Origin: an uncultured Dyadobacter sp.
Lineage (GTDB): Bacteria; Bacteroidota; Bacteroidia; Cytophagales; Spirosomataceae
Length of the DNA: 64,000 nucleotides
Assembly: GCF_946482605.1 (NCBI RefSeq)
Contig: NZ_CAMLSE010000020.1
Location: 1-64,000, forward strand
Direction of reading: 5' to 3'
The first letter of the stretch is position 1, and each line of letters starts with the position of its first letter. Below the pieces are notes generated by a model. The model did not search any database. It had not been told where the DNA came from and worked only from the letters and a program-made list of their open reading frames with translations. This document shows, one piece after another, positions 62,657-64,000 of this stretch. The position numbers and the translations under genes are program-made.

Positions 62657-64000
62657 ATGTCAGCAAACCTGTTTTCGGAATTCAGCTCATCGGATAAGGC
62701 TACCTGGGAGAAACTGGCAAATAGGGAGGTAAACGGGCGCGCGAATGCATTAGATCAATGGGAGATCGCTCCGGGTCTTCCGATGAGCCCCTACTACACC
62801 AGTGCGGAGATCGATCCCGACAAAGTCTCAGCCATGCAAATTGCACAAAAGAAAGAGCCTGGCTGGCTTAATGTACCACTGGTGACTGTTACGACTCCCG
62901 CCTCAGCGAATGTCGCGATCCATGCCGCTTTGCAGCAGGGTGCAGACGGCGTGCTGCTGGACCTCTCCGGACATGCTCCCGACCGGCACGATCTCTCACG
63001 CATACTGCAAGGCATTGACCTGATCCTGACCCCGGTCTTTTTCAGGACGCCCCATCATCCCGGGCGGTTATTTGATGAAATAACCCGCATGACAGGACAC
63101 TACCTGAAAGGCGGGATCGCCTTCGATCCGATCTCGACCGGTCATCAGATGAATGCTACCTTTGAGGACCTGGCAGCCCTGATCATGCATACCAAAAATA
63201 TGCGGGAATTCCGGCCGCTGATGATCACAGCGGTCCCCGGCCACGAATTGAACCCGGTCGGAGAGTTGAGCTCCATTCTCATTTCCTTTTCCAAAGCCAT
63301 CGATCTGCTGACCAGCCAAGGGGTGCCGCTTTTGCTTGCATTCAACCGGACTTTTCTTTCGGTTCAGGTGAACAGCCGTTACCTGACGGAAATTGCCAAG
63401 CTACGGGCGCTTCGCTACCTGTTACATCAGATCGCCCGGTCATACGGCTTGCCGGATGCGCTTTACAGCCCGTTTATTCATGTGCAGACGCTGCTGCGAC
63501 AACCGGCCGGGCAGGCCGACTTCACTAATCTAATCAGGGCCACATCAGAGGCGATGGCCGCTGTGACCGGCGGTTGTGACGCGCTCACAGTTTTGCCCTT
63601 TGATGCTTCCCAAAACAATGCCTTTGCAAGCCGCCTTGCCCTGAATGTTTCGTCCATCCTCAGACATGAAAGCTACCATGCCAGTGTTGCCGACCCTGCC
63701 GGCGGCGCGTATTTGTTGGAAACAATGTCTGTGCAACTGGCCGAAAAAGCCTGGCAGGACTTCACAAGCGCCCCCCCAAGAACTGTCTTGGGCGATACAC
63801 CGGTATCCAAAGATCTAATCGCCCAGGTGGTCTTACCGGCAAAAAAGCCATTGATCCAGACCGCGGAAGGAATTCCGTTAAAGCCGGTTTTCTCACAAAC
63901 CGACCTGGACGGCGCTACCCATCCTGCTTTCGGTGCCGGGCAGGCACCGTTTCTGCGTGGGCCGTATGCGAGCATGTACATCGAGCGCCCGTGGACGATC
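62657..64000 (+). CDS. Methylmalonyl-CoA mutase, small-subunit barrel fused to large-subunit start (partial, runs off right edge)
   Basis: The frame is open from ATG 62657 to the right edge, 448 codons. Residues 1 to about 375 resemble the MutA (small subunit) barrel: FSEFSSSDKATWEKLANREV, YYTSAEI, FDPISTGHQMN, NVSSILRHESYHASVADPAG, GGAYLLETMSVQLAEKAW. Instead of the small subunit's C-terminal cobalamin-like domain, the frame continues into text typical of the MutB (large subunit) N-terminus: TAEGIPLKPVFSQTDLDG (about 402-419) and PFLRGPYASMYIERPWTI (431-448). The intact enzyme would interconvert methylmalonyl-CoA and succinyl-CoA with adenosylcobalamin. Whether the full catalytic part follows cannot be seen. 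It is divergent from dnaA. Confidence 0.88.
   Translation, partial: MSANLFSEFSSSDKATWEKLANREVNGRANALDQWEIAPGLPMSPYYTSAEIDPDKVSAMQIAQKKEPGWLNVPLVTVTTPASANVAIHAALQQGADGVLLDLSGHAPDRHDLSRILQGIDLILTPVFFRTPHHPGRLFDEITRMTGHYLKGGIAFDPISTGHQMNATFEDLAALIMHTKNMREFRPLMITAVPGHELNPVGELSSILISFSKAIDLLTSQGVPLLLAFNRTFLSVQVNSRYLTEIAKLRALRYLLHQIARSYGLPDALYSPFIHVQTLLRQPAGQADFTNLIRATSEAMAAVTGGCDALTVLPFDASQNNAFASRLALNVSSILRHESYHASVADPAGGAYLLETMSVQLAEKAWQDFTSAPPRTVLGDTPVSKDLIAQVVLPAKKPLIQTAEGIPLKPVFSQTDLDGATHPAFGAGQAPFLRGPYASMYIERPWTI

Overview
The window looks like chromosomal DNA of a Bacteroidota bacterium of the order Cytophagales, most likely Dyadobacter or a close relative in the Spirosomataceae (an inference from gene content, not a search). 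The signs are a type IX secretion (T9SS) sorting domain, families largely confined to the phylum (DUF4270, DUF4907, DUF3108), an IF-2/NusA/RimP operon without ylxR, and promoters of the Bacteroidota type (TTG or TTTG, about 20 bases, TAnnTTTG). No rRNA, CRISPR array, insertion sequence or prophage is visible. One tRNA gene is present.

Layout. 1-4.9 kb: a reverse-strand export cluster (DUF1800, DUF1501, and a large secreted protein with about 100-residue tandem repeats that runs off the left edge). 4.9-6.1 kb: a gene-poor stretch with a possible decayed reading frame. 6.1-10.1 kb: surface polysaccharide genes (polyprenyl-phosphate sugar transferase, RmlD-like reductase, Wzi-like outer membrane protein). 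10.3-19.3 kb: a sodium:solute symporter with a tiny membrane partner, a complete TolC/adaptor/RND efflux operon, and a bestrophin-like channel. 19.3-23.7 kb: DUF4270 lipoprotein divergent from a kelch lipoprotein and DUF4907 protein, then a membrane-anchored EEP phosphatase/nuclease. 23.8-28.9 kb: rimP-nusA-infB. 28.9-31.6 kb: HD hydrolase, tRNA-Val, MFS exporter, lipocalin-like lipoprotein. 31.7-39.8 kb: a T9SS gene broken by an in-frame TGA, a YyaL/DUF255 protein, DinB and DUF6265 proteins, and a three-gene set ending in a vanadium-haloperoxidase-like lipoprotein. 39.8-49.3 kb: accessory metabolism and regulation (molybdenum hydroxylase subunits, TfoX-like, YdeI-like, DinB, SDR, Crp/Fnr regulator, DUF819 permease, molybdopterin oxidoreductase, PhnP-like hydrolase, single-domain response regulator). 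49.5-62.5 kb: core genes (pheT, coiled-coil protein, zapA, rny, a ChlI/MoxR-like AAA ATPase, recA, M90-like aminopeptidase, DUF3108, GNAT/FemAB-like, dnaA). 62.7-64 kb: the start of a methylmalonyl-CoA mutase whose small-subunit-like barrel reads straight into the large-subunit N-terminus.

Regulation that can be read. There are good Bacteroidota promoters for the DUF1800 cluster, DUF4270, rimP, the haloperoxidase operon and recA. Both rimP and recA have a terminator-like hairpin with a T-run between promoter and start codon, which suggests leader attenuation. A near-perfect inverted repeat lies just upstream of the SDR gene and downstream of a Crp/Fnr regulator gene, and is a good operator candidate. 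Strong hairpin terminators separate most convergent gene pairs.

Most striking: the mutA-mutB fusion at the right edge, the tandem-repeat secreted protein with the DUF1501/DUF1800 pair, the DUF4270/kelch/DUF4907 locus, the uncharacterised membrane protein/outer membrane protein/haloperoxidase operon, the nonsense-broken T9SS gene, and the two attenuator-like leaders.
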